Of a stretch of DNA of 64,000 nucleotides, positions 55,971 through 64,000 are shown piece by piece. Under the pieces are notes generated by a model. That model did not search any database and was not told where the DNA came from. It saw only the letters and a program-made list of their open reading frames with translations. The stretch's first letter is position 1, and the number at the start of each line of letters is the position of its first letter. The translations under genes and the position numbers were made by a program. The stretch is from Massilia agri (lineage in GTDB: Bacteria > Pseudomonadota > Gammaproteobacteria > Burkholderiales > Burkholderiaceae_D): NCBI RefSeq assembly GCF_024753255.1, contig NZ_JANUHA010000002.1:1-64000 (forward strand), given 5' to 3'.

Positions 55971-56342
55971 ATGCCCGGAATCGAACGCACGCCCAGCGAA
56001 CTGCCGCTGCCCTTCTCGAAAGCGGTCCGCGCGGGCGGATTCCTGATGCTGTCCGGGCAGATCCCCCTGGGCGGGGACGGCGCTCCCTTGCGCGGAACGA
56101 TCGAGGAACAGACCGCGAGCGTCATCGAGCGCATCGCGGCGACGCTGGCGCAGCACGCGTGCCGCCTGGACGATGTGGTGCGGGTGACGGTATGGCTGTC
56201 CGACCTGGCGCTGTTCGCGCGCTTCAACGAGGTCTATGCCGGCTATTTCAAGGCGCCGCACCTGCCCGCCAGGTCGACGGTGCAGGCGAAGCTGGCCTTC
56301 GACGTGGACGTCGAGATCGAGGTGACGGCGTACGCGCCGTAA
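55971..56342 (+). CDS. RidA-family imine/enamine deaminase
   Basis: RidA proteins hydrolyse reactive 2-imino or enamine compounds to oxo acids. The 123-residue protein has the fold's segments AGGFLMLSGQIPL and DVVRVTVWLSDLALFARFNEVYAGYF, with the arginine in LPARSTVQAKLAFDVDVEIEVTAYAP that binds carboxylates. AAGGAGA precedes the ATG. It faces an oxidase that should produce imines, so the pair makes biochemical sense. Its stop is 6 bases from the convergent XRE gene. Confidence 0.92.
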   Translation: MPGIERTPSELPLPFSKAVRAGGFLMLSGQIPLGGDGAPLRGTIEEQTASVIERIAATLAQHACRLDDVVRVTVWLSDLALFARFNEVYAGYFKAPHLPARSTVQAKLAFDVDVEIEVTAYAP

Positions 56343-56348
56343 GCGGGC

Positions 56349-57077
56349 TTATTTCTTCGGCTTCCTGGAGGCTGTCTTCGCCGCCGGCTTGGCAGCCGGC
56401 GCAGGCGCGCTGTCAGGCACGGTATCCGGCGCCGGCTCGATCAGGGAAGCAAAGGTGCCTTCCGAACTCGGCTCGTCGGAGGTGCACACCGACAGCACGC
56501 GGCAGGTCCCCTCCCCCACCGCGATATAGGCATGCGCCATGCCGCTGTCGAAGTAGATGGAGTCGCCCGTTTCCAGGCGCACCGGGGCGTAGAGGTCGGT
56601 GTAGAGGTCGACCGCGCCTTCCAGCACCAGGGCGAATTCCTCGCCGGGATGGCGGATCAGCTCGCCGAATTCGGCCAGCGAGCGCGCGTGGATCTCGGCG
56701 AAGATCGGCACCGAGCGCTTGTTCAGCAGGTCGGCCGCCGGATACAGGTGGGAATAGTTCGGGGTGTTGATGACGTAGCCGGTCCCGCGCCGGTTGATGC
56801 TGCGCCGTCCGCTGGAGACCGGCGCCGGCGCCTTCTCCACCGTGGGGCTGCCGCTGAACAGCTCCGAGATGTCGATTTCCAGGGCATTGCAGATGCGCAG
56901 CAGCTTGTCGTAGCTGAGCGACATCTTGTTGTTCTCGATCTTGGAGATGGTGGACATCGGCATGCCGCTCTTCTCGCCAGCCTCGATCAGCGTCATGCCG
57001 CGTTCCTTGCGGATGCGCCGCAGCGACTCGCCCAGGTTGCCGTCCGGTCCGTGATTGATCGCGCGTTTGGTTGCCAT
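56349..57077 (-). CDS. XRE-family transcriptional regulator with cupin domain
   Basis: The 242-residue protein has an XRE helix-turn-helix (about 15-72, GMTLIEAGEKSGMPMSTISKIENNKMSLSYDKLL split by motif) and a cupin sensor domain (about 120-205, HPGEEFALVLEGAVDLYTDL, GDSIYFDSGMAHAY), the PuuR-like layout for sensing small metabolites. The C-terminal tail is Ala/Lys/Pro-rich and disordered. It lies between the two arms of the peptide island and probably controls both. The unusual length comes from the tail. Confidence 0.92.
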   Translation of the reverse strand: MATKRAINHGPDGNLGESLRRIRKERGMTLIEAGEKSGMPMSTISKIENNKMSLSYDKLLRICNALEIDISELFSGSPTVEKAPAPVSSGRRSINRRGTGYVINTPNYSHLYPAADLLNKRSVPIFAEIHARSLAEFGELIRHPGEEFALVLEGAVDLYTDLYAPVRLETGDSIYFDSGMAHAYIAVGEGTCRVLSVCTSDEPSSEGTFASLIEPAPDTVPDSAPAPAAKPAAKTASRKPKK

Positions 57078-57155
57078 GCCCTGTCCTCGTATGATGCGCC
57101 ATTATAGTGCGGCCTTGCCACGATTGAAAACGCGACACGCCGATTTTCCGGAACG

Positions 57156-58643
57156 CTAAATCTGCTGCGCACCGTGCGGATCGGGCACCCGCGGCCAGTA
57201 TGCAAGCGAGCGCAGGCGATAGGGGATGGCGGCGAAGCCGAAGCTCATCGCGCCGGGCGTGCTCACGTAGAGGACCTTGCGTGCGATCGGCGCGAATTCG
57301 GCGTGGAAATGCTGTGTCGACTTCACCACCACGATGGCCTTGTCGACCAAGGAGATCCCCGCGCCGGTGAAGGCGTCCAGCCCATAGGTCTGGGTGCGCA
57401 CCGAGCACAGGAGGATGTGCAGGCCGCCCGCCGCCTCGACCCAGGCGCAGTCGCCCAGGCGCTCGCGCGTGCCGAGCGCGCTCTGGCTGTGGTTCGGCAC
57501 GATGGCGCGCACGGTCACGCGCAGGTCGACCGGCAGGCCCGAGGCGGGACCGCATTTGCCGCCGATGCGCAGGTCGAGCTGGGCGCCGACGCCGGCGGCC
57601 TTGCAGATGTGGACCGCGCCCAGGTCCCAGATCGCGCCGACGGCGCTGTTCGCGACCCGGCGCTCGACCAGGCGGCGCAGGATGAAGGTGCTGTCGCCGG
57701 CCGCACCGCCCCCCGGGTTGTCGGCGACGTCCGCCAGCACGGCCGGCCCCTTCGGCTCCGCGGCGCCGAAACCGGACTCGAAGGCCGCATCGAGCGCCTC
57801 GTCGATGCCGCACACGCTCGCGCCGATGCGCTCGCGCAGCGCCCAGAACTCCCGGCCGAGCTGCCGCGCCATGGCCTGCGCCAGGGCCGGATCGTTGTCG
57901 GTGACCACCCACAGCTTTGCGCCCGCCTCCGGTACGTCGCCCCAGGGGAAGCCATGGCCGAGCGAGACCGACAGCACACCCGGCTCGCGCTCCACCGCCT
58001 GCATGCGCCTGACAAAACCCTGCATCGGCTCGCGGGTCGTGTGCCACAGGCCCACCATCCGGCAATCGAAGACGGCGGTGACGGGGCGCACCTTGCCGAG
58101 CGCGGCATCCTTGAGAATGCGGTACAGCTCTTCGCCGCGCGCATCGGTATCGATGTGCGGATATTCCTTGAAGGCGACGATGACGTCGGCGGCGCCGCGC
58201 ATCTGTTCCGTGAAGTGGCAGTGCAGGTCGAGCTCGAGCCCGATCGGCACGCCCGGGCCGACGACCGCGCGGATCGCGGCGGCCAGGTCGCCCTCGCAGT
58301 CGTCGATGCCTTCGGCCGCCATCGCCCCGTGCAGCAGCAGCTGCACGGCGTCGACCGGCAGGGCCGCGCGCAGGTCCGCCAGGATCTCGTCGCGCAGCGC
58401 CTCGTACACATGGCGCACCGTGCGCCCGCCAGGCTGGGCCAGCGTGCACAGGCTCTCCACCACTTCCCCGCCCTCGCCTTCGACCAGATCGCGCAGGTAG
58501 CGGAGAAACGCGCCCGCGCCTTCCGGATCGCGCCGGCTGGCGTCACCGTGAAAGATGCCGATTTCCTCGAAGTCGCCCAGCCCGGTCGGCGCCGCGGCGA
58601 AGGTATTGGTCTCGGTGGCCAGGTGGGCGATGAAGAAGCGCAT
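57156..58643 (-). CDS. M81-family metallopeptidase (MlrC-like), copy B
   Basis: This 495-residue paralogue of the protein at 53139-54611 keeps Asp139, His141 (ELDLHCHFTEQ) and His163 (FKEYPHID) with the same spacing, plus LLLHGAM and VADNPGGGAAGDS. It should be a cytoplasmic zinc peptidase with different specificity. ATG at 58643 is used since it aligns with the paralogue's start; a GTG two codons upstream is possible. It follows a serine hydrolase gene by 9 bases. Confidence 0.9.
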   Translation of the reverse strand: MRFFIAHLATETNTFAAAPTGLGDFEEIGIFHGDASRRDPEGAGAFLRYLRDLVEGEGGEVVESLCTLAQPGGRTVRHVYEALRDEILADLRAALPVDAVQLLLHGAMAAEGIDDCEGDLAAAIRAVVGPGVPIGLELDLHCHFTEQMRGAADVIVAFKEYPHIDTDARGEELYRILKDAALGKVRPVTAVFDCRMVGLWHTTREPMQGFVRRMQAVEREPGVLSVSLGHGFPWGDVPEAGAKLWVVTDNDPALAQAMARQLGREFWALRERIGASVCGIDEALDAAFESGFGAAEPKGPAVLADVADNPGGGAAGDSTFILRRLVERRVANSAVGAIWDLGAVHICKAAGVGAQLDLRIGGKCGPASGLPVDLRVTVRAIVPNHSQSALGTRERLGDCAWVEAAGGLHILLCSVRTQTYGLDAFTGAGISLVDKAIVVVKSTQHFHAEFAPIARKVLYVSTPGAMSFGFAAIPYRLRSLAYWPRVPDPHGAQQI

Positions 58644-58652
58644 GCGCACGGC

Positions 58653-60728
58653 TCAGTAGTTCAGGTTCCAGGTGATCAGGTGGCCGACCAGGCCGAGCCA
58701 CACCACGCCCAGCAGGCCGAGCGCCACCAGCACCGCCCAGATCCGGGTCAGGCGCGATGCATCCGTGCGGCGCATGCGCCACGCCACCCACACGCCCACC
58801 ACGGCAGCGCCGATGGCCAGCAGGCCGCTCGCTTCCAGCAGGCCGACGAGCCAGTCGATGCCGCTGTGGTAGACGGCGACGTCGGTGCTCAGGACCGGCT
58901 TGATCAGGATGAACCAGGCGGCGATGTAGACCAGGGACACCAGCACCGCCCCGCGCTGGAAGCGCCGCAGGCGCCGCAGCTCGGGCGAGGCGCCGCTCGT
59001 CGCGCGGTCGGCGCGGCGCAGCAGGGCCCCCACCGGCCAGGCCACCAGGGCGAGCGTGAGCACCAGGAAGGACAGCAGCAGGATGCTGACATTGAGCGGC
59101 GCCGAGTTCAGGAAGCTCGCTTCCTGCAGCACCGCGACCGGGTTGTCGCTGTCGATCACGGTCTTGACGCCATTGATTTCCCTGAGCGCCATCATCTGGC
59201 TGCCCCCCACCTTGCGCCACAGCTGCGGGCCGACTTCGCGGTAGGTGCCCATCTCGCCAAGGCCGTCCGGCACGGCAATCGTCCCGTCCGGGTTGGCCGT
59301 GATGACGGTCTGCTGCAGCAGGTAGAAGAAGCGCAGGAAGCCGTGATCGACCCGGCGCGAGCTCTGGTAGCGTCCGGCGATCTTTTGCGCGTCCGCCTGC
59401 GCCGTGGCCAGGGTCGGCTGCTCGGCCGCTGGAGGCGCCGGGAAGTAGCGGTCCATGAAGCCGTCCATCAGCTCCTTGCGCGCGCCATACACGGCGCTGT
59501 CCTTGCCGCGACTGTTGAAGGTAAAGAAGATGCCGACGTTTTCCTCTGGCAGCAGGTTCATCTCGGTGTGGTAGACGATGGTGTCGCCGCCGTGGCCGAT
59601 GAGCAGGCGCCCGTTGTGCCGCACGTGGAAGAAGCCGTGGGCCATGGTGCCGAAGCCCGGCAGGTCCTTGTGCCGGTAGCTGGGGCTGTGCATGCGCGCG
59701 ACCGTTGCGGGTTCGAGGATGCTGGCGCCGTCCACGCTGCCCTGTCCCAGGTGGGCCAGCATGAAGCGGCTCATGTCGGCGGCCGTCGTGGTGAGCGAGC
59801 CGGCCGGCGCCGTGATCACCAGCTCGAAGGGCGACGGCGGTTCGTTGATGGTGTCGTAGCCCTTCGACAGGAAGCCCGGGAAGCCTTTCGGCAGCGGCTG
59901 GACGAAGGTCGAGTGGTTCATGCCGAGCGGTTTGAAGATGTGCTGCTGGACGTAGGTCTCGAAGGGCAGCCCCGAGACCCGCTGCACGATGTAGCCGGCC
60001 AGCGCCACGCCATAGTTCGAATAGCCGGGCGCCTCGCCGGGCGCGAACAGCATGGGCCGCGGATGCTCCTTCAGGTAGCGTTCGGTGGTCTGGGCCAGGG
60101 CCGGGTCGTAACCCAGCAGGTCCTTCAGGCCCTCCTCGAAGCCGGCGCGGTGGTTCATCAGGTCGCGCATGGTGATCGGCTTGCCGTAGGCTTCCTCGAT
60201 CTTGAAATCCAGGTAGTCGTTGACGTTGCGATCCAGGTCGATTTTCCCTTGCTGGACCAGCTGCATGACGGCGGTCCAGGTGAACGGCTTGGAGGTCGAG
60301 CCCGGGCGCACCAGGGTGGTGGCCGGGTCCATCGCAACCTTGGCCTCGACGTCGGCCAGGCCGTAGCCCTTCTGCAGCAGCACCTTGCCGTCCTTGACCA
60401 CGCTGATCACCATGCCGGCGATCTCGCCACTCTTGAGCGCGTACGGGACGCGGCCGTCGAGCCAGGCCGACAGGTCGGTGGCGTCCAGCGCATGCGCGCT
60501 CCCTGCGGCAGCGCCGTTCGCTGCCGCGCGCGGCGCTTCCGGCACCCGGGGGTCGGCGCTGCGGCTCTTCTCCAGCGCCGCCTCGGCCTTTTCCTTTGGC
60601 GTCTGCTGCTGCTTTGGAGTGGGCGCCAGGTCGGCGGGCGACTTCTGGCCCTGGCCTGCCGCCAGCGAAGGCAGCAGGCCGAGGGTGGCGGCTGCGAGGA
60701 GTGACAAGAGGTGGGTGCGCGCTTTCAT
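58653..60728 (-). CDS. Membrane-anchored beta-lactamase-fold serine hydrolase, copy 1
   Basis: The 691-residue protein has a signal peptide (1-25), a charged linker (about 26-80), a class C beta-lactamase/PBP4-like domain (about 82-400) and a C-terminal region with four or five helices (about 550-691). The catalytic set is complete: Ser144-x-x-Lys147 (STSK), Tyr236-x-Asn238 (YSN) and His379-Gly-Gly. It is expected to cut peptide or amide bonds in the periplasm. MlrB of the microcystin pathway belongs to the same superfamily. It lies 17 bases after its paralogue. Confidence 0.9.
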   Translation of the reverse strand: MKARTHLLSLLAAATLGLLPSLAAGQGQKSPADLAPTPKQQQTPKEKAEAALEKSRSADPRVPEAPRAAANGAAAGSAHALDATDLSAWLDGRVPYALKSGEIAGMVISVVKDGKVLLQKGYGLADVEAKVAMDPATTLVRPGSTSKPFTWTAVMQLVQQGKIDLDRNVNDYLDFKIEEAYGKPITMRDLMNHRAGFEEGLKDLLGYDPALAQTTERYLKEHPRPMLFAPGEAPGYSNYGVALAGYIVQRVSGLPFETYVQQHIFKPLGMNHSTFVQPLPKGFPGFLSKGYDTINEPPSPFELVITAPAGSLTTTAADMSRFMLAHLGQGSVDGASILEPATVARMHSPSYRHKDLPGFGTMAHGFFHVRHNGRLLIGHGGDTIVYHTEMNLLPEENVGIFFTFNSRGKDSAVYGARKELMDGFMDRYFPAPPAAEQPTLATAQADAQKIAGRYQSSRRVDHGFLRFFYLLQQTVITANPDGTIAVPDGLGEMGTYREVGPQLWRKVGGSQMMALREINGVKTVIDSDNPVAVLQEASFLNSAPLNVSILLLSFLVLTLALVAWPVGALLRRADRATSGASPELRRLRRFQRGAVLVSLVYIAAWFILIKPVLSTDVAVYHSGIDWLVGLLEASGLLAIGAAVVGVWVAWRMRRTDASRLTRIWAVLVALGLLGVVWLGLVGHLITWNLNY

Positions 60729-60745
60729 CGGACTCCTTGGGGGAC

Positions 60746-62701
60746 TTAGTAGTTGGGGTTGAAGCTCAGCAGATGGTGATGGAAGCCCACCGCCGTCAGG
60801 GCCAGGAAGCACAGTATCCACAGGACGGGCAGCGCCAGCGCGCCCTTCCTTCCCCCGGCTGCGAACACCGTGCGCGCATGCCACAGGGCCACGCCGAGAC
60901 CGCCGAGGAAGGCCAGCCAGCTTGCCAGCTGCGCCATGACCACGAAGGCGCTCGGGTCGCTGTCGTTCATCCGGACGAAGACCACGGTCCACAGCAGCAC
61001 GCTGACGAGAACCAGGCAGCAGGCCAGGCGCAGCCAGGTCAGCGAGCGCGCCGGCGCCGGCAAGCCGTGGCGGCGGCGCAGCCGCGCCACCAGCGGCCAG
61101 GCCAGCACCGTGCCCAGCACCAGCACCAGAGAAGCCAGCAGCAGCGCGAGCATCGTGCCGCTCGCCATGAAGGGCACCGGCTCGAAGATGAAAGCGAACA
61201 CGAAGGGCTCCAGTCCCCAGCGCTTGACCGCGCCGTTCTCGACGATCGCCTGCAGGCGCCGCTTGCCGTTCTCCTCCTGCCACAGGAAGGGCTTCACTTC
61301 GCGGAACACGTTGCGGCTGCCGGCGATGTCGATCGCCACCCGGCCGCCCTCCAGGGCTTCGATCTTCAAGGGGCTGAACAGCTGCATGATGGACAGGAAG
61401 GTCGAATCCTCGCGCCGGCTGTTGCGGTATGCGCCGGCCAGCATCTTCGCATGCGCTTCGGCGGTGGCCCGGTCCACGCTCGAAGTGACGGCGGGACGGG
61501 GATCGGGCAGGTAGCGGTCGGCAAAACCGTGATAGAGGCGTTCGCGGATCCACTGGCCGAGGGCGTGGCGCCCGGGTGCGTTCACCGAGACGTAGATGCC
61601 GATGTTCTCGTCCGGCAGCAGGATCATGTCGGAGTGGAAGAGGATGGTGTCGCCGCCGTGGCCGACGGCGCGGCGGCCGTTGACGTCCTGCTGGTAGAAG
61701 CCCAGGCCGATGCCGTTCAGGTCCGGCATGCCGCGCGTGATCTGCGTCTGCATCAGCGTCACGGTCTCGGGTTTCAGGATGCGCTTGCCGTCCAGCTCGC
61801 CCCCGCCGAGGATGGCCAGCATGAAGCGCGCCATGTCGCTGCCGGGCGCCGACATGCTGCCGGCCGGCGGCAGGCTGACGATCTCGAAACCCTTGGCCGG
61901 TTCGTCGACGCTGAGGTAACCCTGCGACATCTGGCCGCGCAACGCCGCGGGCAAGGGCTGGCGGAAGGTCGACTGCGTCATGCCCAGCGGCGTGAAGATG
62001 CGCTGCTCGATGTAGTCGTCGAAAGACAGGCCGCTGGTGCGCTGCACGATGTAGCCGGCCAGCGCCGTGGCCCAGTTCGAATAGCCCTGGGTGGTGCCGG
62101 GATCGTACAGGTAGGGCGGAATGTAGCTCTTCAGGACCGCGCCGTTGTCCGGAGTATGGTCGCCGTAGACGATCAGGCCGCGGCCCGCCTCTTCCAGGCC
62201 GGTCGTGTGGGTCAGCACGTGGCGCAGCGTGAGGGCCTTGCCGTTGCGGCCCGGGACGGTGAAATCGAGGTAGCGGTTGACGTCCGCGTCGAGATCGAGC
62301 TTGCCCTGCTCGACCAGCTGCATCACGGCGGTCCAGGTGAACAGCTTGGAAATCGATCCGGGCCGGAACAGGGTGCGCGCGGGGTCGACCGGCAGCGCCT
62401 TTTCCCAGTCGGCGTAGCCATAGCCTTTCTGGAGCAGGGGCTTGCCGTCCTTGACCACCACTACTACCGCACCGGGAACGCCGGTGGTGCGCAGGGCGCT
62501 CGGCATCATGCCGTCCAGCCAGGTCTCGAGGTCGGATGCGTTCAGGACCGGCGTGGCGGCCGGCGTCACCGGCACCGCGGCCGGCGCAGGGGCCGCGGGG
62601 GAAGCCGGGACCGGGCCGGGAGCCTGGGCATGGGCCGGCAGCAGCCGGCCGAGGACCAGTACGAATCCAAGCGCGAGGGCAGCGAGCGATGGGCGGCGCA
62701 T
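60746..62701 (-). CDS. Membrane-anchored beta-lactamase-fold serine hydrolase, copy 2
   Basis: This 651-residue paralogue has a signal peptide (about 1-26), a Pro/Ala linker (27-52), a beta-lactamase-fold domain with Ser116-x-x-Lys119 (SISK), Tyr207-x-Asn209 (YSN) and HGGD, and a C-terminal set of four or five helices. The two copies share the WTAVMQLV region and the same order of domains, so they come from a tandem duplication. Its start codon shares one base with the receptor stop codon, so it is coupled to it. Confidence 0.9.
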   Translation of the reverse strand: MRRPSLAALALGFVLVLGRLLPAHAQAPGPVPASPAAPAPAAVPVTPAATPVLNASDLETWLDGMMPSALRTTGVPGAVVVVVKDGKPLLQKGYGYADWEKALPVDPARTLFRPGSISKLFTWTAVMQLVEQGKLDLDADVNRYLDFTVPGRNGKALTLRHVLTHTTGLEEAGRGLIVYGDHTPDNGAVLKSYIPPYLYDPGTTQGYSNWATALAGYIVQRTSGLSFDDYIEQRIFTPLGMTQSTFRQPLPAALRGQMSQGYLSVDEPAKGFEIVSLPPAGSMSAPGSDMARFMLAILGGGELDGKRILKPETVTLMQTQITRGMPDLNGIGLGFYQQDVNGRRAVGHGGDTILFHSDMILLPDENIGIYVSVNAPGRHALGQWIRERLYHGFADRYLPDPRPAVTSSVDRATAEAHAKMLAGAYRNSRREDSTFLSIMQLFSPLKIEALEGGRVAIDIAGSRNVFREVKPFLWQEENGKRRLQAIVENGAVKRWGLEPFVFAFIFEPVPFMASGTMLALLLASLVLVLGTVLAWPLVARLRRRHGLPAPARSLTWLRLACCLVLVSVLLWTVVFVRMNDSDPSAFVVMAQLASWLAFLGGLGVALWHARTVFAAGGRKGALALPVLWILCFLALTAVGFHHHLLSFNPNY

Positions 62702-64000
62702 CAGAAGCTCCTCGCCACGCTCAGGCCGACGGTGCGCGGCTGCATCGGCGTCGCACGCAAGGGGCCGCCGAACGAGGTCAGCGCGGTGTCGGCGCCGCTC
62801 AGGGCGCGCTTGTCCGTCAGGTTACGGACAAACGCCCCGAGCTCCCAGCCGTCGATGTCCACGCCCAGCTGCGCATCCGCGACCGTATAGCCCGGGATGC
62901 TGAAATACGGCACCGAGCTGGTGGGCGTATCGAAGCCCGCATTGCGCTGGCCGACGTGGCGCACGCCGAGCCCCGCCCAGGCGCGCTTGCCGTTCAATTC
63001 GAAGTCGTAGCGGCCGTTCACGGACGCCGAGAACCTGGCGGTGTTCGGCAGGCGCATGCCGGCCTGGCCCAGGGCGGGCGCGTCTTCGGTCAGCTTGGCG
63101 TCGGTCCAGGCCAGGCTCCCATCCAGGCTGAATCGCTCGTTCACCTTGTAGCGCAGGGCCAGCTCCAGGCCCTTCGATTCGGCCTCGCCGGCATTTCCGG
63201 TCAGCGTGGTCACCCCGAAAGCGACCGGCTGCTGCAGCTTGTCCCAGCGGATGTCGAACAGCGCAAGCTCGAGGAACAGGCGCCGGTCCAGCAGGTCGGC
63301 CTTGTAGCCGACTTCATAGCTCCACAGCTTGTCGGCTTCGAAGGTCAGCGGCGCGCCCGGGACGATCGACCCGTCCTGGTCGAGCGCCGGCGGATTCGGT
63401 CCGCCCGGACGGTAGCCGCTGGCGGCGCGGAAGTAGACGCTGCTGGACTTGTCGATCGAGTAGCGCGCTGTCGCCAGGTAGGTCTTCGACCCTTCCTTGC
63501 CGCCGGATTCGAAGTCTTTCACGCCATTGGTGACGGTGCCGTAGACCTGGCGGTTGCGCGCATTGCGGGCGCCGAGCGTGAAGGACCAGGCGGCAGAAGG
63601 GTTCCAGGTGATGTCGCCGTACAAGGCGTTCTCCTGGAAACGCGAGGGCTGGCCCGAGGTGACGAAGTCCATCTGCGAACTATCCGGCAGCTGGGCCCAC
63701 AGGCGCTGGTAGCGGTTGCCGGTTTCCTTGTTGTGGTAGAAGCCCAGCAGCCATTCGACCGGACCGCGGCTCGAGGTCAGGCGCACTTCCGCGGTGCGCT
63801 TGCGCAGGTCGGTGTCATTGTCGAGACCCGCGAAGTCGATGCCGGCCGCCCCCACGATCTCGGTGGCGTCGAGCGCCGTCTTCGCCTTGAAGCGCTGGCT
63901 GGAGGCGATCACGTTCAGGCGCGCCCAGCCCATCTCGTATTCGACGGTCCCGGACAGCACGCCGGTGCGGATGCTGTAGGGTTCGGGGCGGTAGAGGAAC
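62701..64000 (-). CDS. TonB-dependent receptor, C-terminal part (cut by window end)
   Basis: The visible 433 residues are alternating beta strands of an outer-membrane barrel, with typical segments YRPGGPNPPALDQ, SYEVGYKADLLDRRLFLELALFDIRWD, ESKGLELALRYKVNERFSLDGSLAW and the C-terminal LSVARSF ending in Phe. The reading frame stays open to the window edge, so the plug domain lies outside. It is probably the entry port of the peptide island, though the ligand class (iron chelate, peptide or sugar) is not decided by sequence. Confidence 0.9.
   Translation of the reverse strand, partial: FLYRPEPYSIRTGVLSGTVEYEMGWARLNVIASSQRFKAKTALDATEIVGAAGIDFAGLDNDTDLRKRTAEVRLTSSRGPVEWLLGFYHNKETGNRYQRLWAQLPDSSQMDFVTSGQPSRFQENALYGDITWNPSAAWSFTLGARNARNRQVYGTVTNGVKDFESGGKEGSKTYLATARYSIDKSSSVYFRAASGYRPGGPNPPALDQDGSIVPGAPLTFEADKLWSYEVGYKADLLDRRLFLELALFDIRWDKLQQPVAFGVTTLTGNAGEAESKGLELALRYKVNERFSLDGSLAWTDAKLTEDAPALGQAGMRLPNTARFSASVNGRYDFELNGKRAWAGLGVRHVGQRNAGFDTPTSSVPYFSIPGYTVADAQLGVDIDGWELGAFVRNLTDKRALSGADTALTSFGGPLRATPMQPRTVGLSVARSF

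Noticed and set aside
57174..60704. A very long open frame on the plus strand (about 1176 codons)
   Set aside because: It runs antisense to the M81 and serine hydrolase genes, is rich in Arg/Ala/His/Gln as expected for shadow frames in GC-rich DNA, and shows no domain.

Overview
The window looks like a high-GC chromosomal segment of a betaproteobacterium of the order Burkholderiales, most likely family Oxalobacteraceae (Massilia-like). This is judged from the protein sequences, the infA-rpmJ arrangement inside the ribosomal cluster, the cyaY-lptM-lysA order and the ResB/CcsA cytochrome c system. No database search was possible.

Layout. 0-3.6 kb: two unrecognised proteins, then cyaY, lptM, lysA and a VOC protein. 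3.6-8 kb: a periplasmic methionine-sulfoxide repair module (msrQ, msrP, an HprSR-like two-component system, divergent uraH) with a likely operator. 8-14 kb: cytochrome c maturation (ccsA, resB), cytochrome c4, engB, hemB. 14-16 kb: an ECF41-type sigma factor with its carboxymuconolactone-decarboxylase partner and a matching promoter, then a 620-bp gene-free stretch. 16-26 kb: a zinc-ribbon/TonB-like protein, an RND pump with its adaptor, an EnvZ/OmpR-type system, a Spy-like chaperone and a PAS kinase. 26-32.6 kb: an AraC-VOC operon, dsbD, an EamA transporter, a tandem thioredoxin protein and a MocR/PdxR regulator.

32.6-46.8 kb: the large ribosomal protein cluster on the minus strand, from rplC to rplQ, with secY, infA, rpmJ, rpsM and rpoA. 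rpsJ is not upstream of rplC. A promoter, a leader hairpin and a tRNA-Val lie there instead. 47.4-50.8 kb: a fused glucosylglycerol-phosphate phosphatase/synthase followed by an MscS-type channel, an osmoadaptation pair.

50.8-64 kb: the most interesting part, a peptide-degradation island. It holds a TonB-dependent receptor (cut by the window end), two large membrane-anchored beta-lactamase-fold serine hydrolases, two M81 (MlrC-like) metallopeptidases, a POT/PTR peptide transporter, a DAO-type amine/D-amino-acid oxidase, a RidA imine deaminase, an arginine N-succinyltransferase and an XRE-cupin regulator. The set parallels the microcystin-degrading mlrBCD genes without mlrA. The inferred route is uptake across the outer membrane, periplasmic cleavage, inner-membrane import, cytoplasmic M81 cleavage, then oxidation and imine hydrolysis of the released residues. 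A divergent promoter with palindromic operators sits between the oxidase and ridA-like genes.
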